From positions 62,001 to 126,000 of the forward strand of contig NZ_CANMDS010000006.1 in NCBI RefSeq assembly GCF_947496725.1: a stretch of 64,000 nt of DNA, in the 5' to 3' direction. The notes under the pieces are model-generated. The model was not told the DNA's origin and searched no databases. It worked only from the letters and a program-made list of their open reading frames with translations. Shown here one piece after another: positions 61,952-64,000 of this stretch. The stretch comes from an uncultured Dokdonia sp. GTDB taxonomy: Bacteria > Bacteroidota > Bacteroidia > Flavobacteriales > Flavobacteriaceae. A program made the position numbers and the translations under genes. The number at the start of each line of letters is the position of its first letter. Position 1 is the first letter of the stretch.

Positions 61952-62716
61952 TTGAAGAAAATTTTTAAATTTTTCTTAAACGCCATTCCTCGACCTTTAT
62001 TAATCAGGTTGAGTTATGTGGTGCGGCCACTACTGGCACTTACTCTTAAGGGTAATCGCTATGAAGACCCTATAGACGGTAAGACCTTTAAAAAATTCTT
62101 GCCTTATGGATATGGCACTCCTAGAGAAAATGTACTCTCACCATCTACCCTTTCGCTAGAGCGTCACAGACTTTTATGGCTATGGCTACAGCGTGAGACA
62201 GATTTTTTTAAAGCAGAAAGAAAAGTACTTCACTTTGCTCCAGAGCAAGCTTTTTATAAACGCTTTCGCGAAAGCGCACACCTAGATTACACCACTACAG
62301 ATCTTAACTCTCCACTGGCAGATGTTAAGGCAGATATTTGTGATTTACCATTTGCCGAAAATAGTTTTGACCTCATTTTTTGTAACCACGTACTTGAGCA
62401 CATACCTGATGACACAAAGGCAATGCAAGAATTGTATAGAGTGTTGAGCCCTGGCGGGATGGCGATATTACAAATCCCTCAAGAATTAAACAGAGCAACC
62501 ACCTTTGAAGATAACACCATCACAGACCGTGATGAGCGCGCAAAAATCTTTGGACAATACGACCACGTGCGTGTTTATGGAAGAGATTATTTTGAAAAGC
62601 TTAGAACCATAGGTTTTAAGGTAGACGAAGTAGATTATACAACTATCCTAACCCCAGAAGAGGTAGACCGTTATCGTCTTGCTCCTGGCGAGATTATACC
62701 TGTTTGCTATAAGTAA
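61952..62716 (+). CDS. SAM-dependent methyltransferase (class I)
   Basis: 254 residues from a TTG start (MKKIFKFFLNAIPRPLL). A basic, amphipathic N terminus precedes a Methyltransf_11-type domain: LHFAPEQAFYKRF, DICDLPFAENSFDLIFCNHVLEHIPDD and LSPGGMAILQIP. The FxPE variant of motif I and membrane-seeking N terminus suggest a lipid or membrane-linked substrate, unproven. The palindrome at 62263 is read as FRESA just after motif I. Its 3' end faces apbE three bases away. Confidence 0.83.
   Translation: MKKIFKFFLNAIPRPLLIRLSYVVRPLLALTLKGNRYEDPIDGKTFKKFLPYGYGTPRENVLSPSTLSLERHRLLWLWLQRETDFFKAERKVLHFAPEQAFYKRFRESAHLDYTTTDLNSPLADVKADICDLPFAENSFDLIFCNHVLEHIPDDTKAMQELYRVLSPGGMAILQIPQELNRATTFEDNTITDRDERAKIFGQYDHVRVYGRDYFEKLRTIGFKVDEVDYTTILTPEEVDRYRLAPGEIIPVCYK
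62263..62274. repeat. Iterated palindrome, copy 22 (methyltransferase gene)
   Basis: Perfect core, FRES frame. Confidence 0.9.
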
Positions 62717-62719
62717 TAG

Positions 62720-63718
62720 TTACTTCTGTATATATTGGTTAAAACCAGGAGTCATAAAAACACCTCCATCATACACGAGATAGGCTTCTATATTTTGACC
62801 TTTTAAGGCCTCTTTTGAGCGCTCAAGCCCCATTGCCATACAAGAAGTTGCCCAAGCATCTGCCGTGGCACAATCATCTGCTATAATGGTTGCACTAAGC
62901 ACATCACTACGCTCTGCAGAACCCGTAAGTGGGTTTATGGTATGTACGTATTGTTTACCCGTAGCTTTGTCAACGCGATTCTTTCGGTAGTTTCCAGAGC
63001 CAGCCATTGCTTTGTCTGTAAGGCTTACGAGAACTGATGCCGTTCTGTCTGTCACTTTAGAATCTAGATTTTCTATTCCTACTGTCCAGCGTTGTTCTTT
63101 ATTTAGGTTGGCCCCTGCAGCTACTATCTCTCCACCTATATCTACGAGGTAGTTATTAAACCCCTTTGAACCCATATAAGCTGCCACTCTATCTACTCCA
63201 TATCCTTTTGCGACGGCATTAAAATCAAAATAAATAGTTGATGCGGCCTTACTTATCGTTCCATCTTCTTGTAATTGTACTTTACTCCAACCTACATACT
63301 GCATTAATGAGTCTAATGTAGGCTCATTTAGTGTTTCTAAGGCTTCTGTATCCCCAAAACCATAAGCATTACGCAATGTTCCTACTGTAGGATCAAAGTA
63401 GCCTGAGGTGGCTTTATTTAGCTTTCGCGAAAGCGTAAATACGTCCTTAAACATAGCATCTACAACAACCGTAGTATCACCTCTATTTATTTTTGAGATA
63501 TCACTTTGCGGAATGTACGTGCTTAGTGACTGGTTTACCGCTGCTACCACAGAGTCTATACCTTTTTTAATTTGTGGAGCCTCTGCTACCTCTCCAAAGT
63601 ATTTTACTCCATAACTAGTACCAAAAGCGTTGCCTGCGATTGTAATCTCGTCTGGGGTTTGTGACTGTTTGCAAGCTAGAAAACTTACAGCAATAAGAAA
63701 TGATAGAAGTATGCGCAT
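62720..63718 (-). CDS. apbE: FAD:protein FMN transferase
   Basis: 332 residues with a lipoprotein signal (lipobox SFLAC, Cys 16). It attaches FMN covalently to Thr in targets such as NqrB/NqrC. AFGTSYGVKYF, STYIPQSDISKINRG, YFDFNAVAKGYGVDRVA, DIGGEI and the C-terminal TINPLTGSAE with DDCATADAWAT match ApbE. It overlaps by one base the upstream NQR-associated gene, which fits a role in maturing Na+-NQR. The palindrome at 63422 is read as LSRKL. Confidence 0.94.
   Translation of the reverse strand: MRILLSFLIAVSFLACKQSQTPDEITIAGNAFGTSYGVKYFGEVAEAPQIKKGIDSVVAAVNQSLSTYIPQSDISKINRGDTTVVVDAMFKDVFTLSRKLNKATSGYFDPTVGTLRNAYGFGDTEALETLNEPTLDSLMQYVGWSKVQLQEDGTISKAASTIYFDFNAVAKGYGVDRVAAYMGSKGFNNYLVDIGGEIVAAGANLNKEQRWTVGIENLDSKVTDRTASVLVSLTDKAMAGSGNYRKNRVDKATGKQYVHTINPLTGSAERSDVLSATIIADDCATADAWATSCMAMGLERSKEALKGQNIEAYLVYDGGVFMTPGFNQYIQK
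63422..63433. repeat. Iterated palindrome, copy 23 (inside apbE)
   Basis: Perfect core, LSRK frame on the reverse strand, in a helix after the DAMFKDVF segment. Confidence 0.9.
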
Positions 63719-64000
63719 TATTGTATCTCTTGAAGTCCGTTATAAATCTCTCTGTAAGCCGAATCTTTTTCTACCGGCTTTTGATAATTGTCTCCGTGAC
63801 CTAGCCCTACCCCAGCATAAAATGTACGTGCTTCAAATTTGAGTGCGTGATCACGCATTTTTATCATAAAAGCCTCATCATACACATTTGCATCTTCTGG
63901 AAATGTACGCGCTCTTACGATTACAAAATGTAATTTTTTATCCTTGAGAGCCACAAACTGCGGGTCCTTTTTAAGCTTAGAATTTACTGCCATAAACTCA
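63718..64000 (-). CDS. Probable NQR-associated small protein (5' end outside window)
   Basis: The frame is open to the right edge (EFMAVNSKLKKDPQF), so the visible ATG at 63993 is probably internal. About 94 residues are visible. The sequence DPQFVALKDKKLHFVIVRA and FEARTFYAGVGLGHG resembles, from memory, a small protein encoded after nqrF in Flavobacteriaceae and often labelled with that subunit's name; it has no FAD or NADH motif itself. The one-base overlap with apbE supports the NQR context. Confidence 0.5.
   Translation of the reverse strand, partial: EFMAVNSKLKKDPQFVALKDKKLHFVIVRARTFPEDANVYDEAFMIKMRDHALKFEARTFYAGVGLGHGDNYQKPVEKDSAYREIYNGLQEIQ

Overview
The window looks like chromosome from a marine member of the Flavobacteriaceae (Bacteroidota), possibly Dokdonia-like; the genus is an inference from general gene resemblance. 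Supporting signs are AT-rich DNA, Bacteroidota promoters of the form TTG-N17/19-TAnnTTTG (for example 5872-5899, 7049-7076 and 30793-30822), outer-membrane families typical of the phylum (DUF5916, DUF5686, CarboxypepD_reg-plus-barrel receptor), many short lipoproteins, and an NQR-linked ApbE at the right edge. I see no transposase, integrase, phage gene or CRISPR array.

Layout. 1-8900: a truncated PLP enzyme, a DinB-like protein, the reverse-strand operon yceD/DUF177-rpmF-fabH-accB-accC (fatty acid synthesis start), pdxA divergent from ribE (cofactor synthesis), a small sorting-signal protein, a tRNA with CAU anticodon and methylmalonyl-CoA epimerase. 9034-18869: rbfA-lolE-like, dusB, a membrane acyltransferase with an outer-membrane receptor, lepA, and a THI5-like protein with cutC. 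18972-23778: a probable glycoprotein-degrading operon (GH92 mannosidase, mercaptopyruvate sulfurtransferase, glycosylasparaginase). 23870-24088 is a gene-free transcription unit that may encode a small RNA, followed by polA. 27205-43066 holds envelope proteins and the translation block rplM-rpsI, rpsB, tsf, pyrH-frr, then an RND/MMPL transporter, a PNPOx-like flavoprotein and asnS.

43140-43620 is a gene-free island of repeats: 21 hexamer units, two copies of a 52-53 bp element and a REP-like inverted pair. Immediately downstream is the most unusual locus (43819-48955). It has two paralogous small soluble/lipoproteins (A1, A2), three paralogous multi-pass membrane proteins (B1-B3), a 43-residue single-TM ORF, a histidine kinase with no sensor domain and a NarL/LuxR response regulator. 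The arrangement is A1-B1 / A2-B2-mini-TM / B3-HK-RR, with an AGGG-N6/8-CCCT motif near three of its units. I read it as a candidate undescribed membrane-signalling system in which the B proteins (with or without A lipoproteins) sense for the bare kinase.

49250-64000 is mostly housekeeping: DUF1801, a Na+/solute symporter operon with glutaminase, mnmD, ilvE, an M48 protease, gpmI, two tandem thioredoxin-like lipoproteins with a WCxDS site, map, a methyltransferase, apbE and the edge-truncated NQR-associated gene.

A palindrome with core CTTTCGCGAAAG overlies the whole window: 23 perfect copies, 12 between genes and 11 inside coding sequences, where it is read in frame as AFAKA, FRES or LSRK. 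Chance would give far fewer than one copy.
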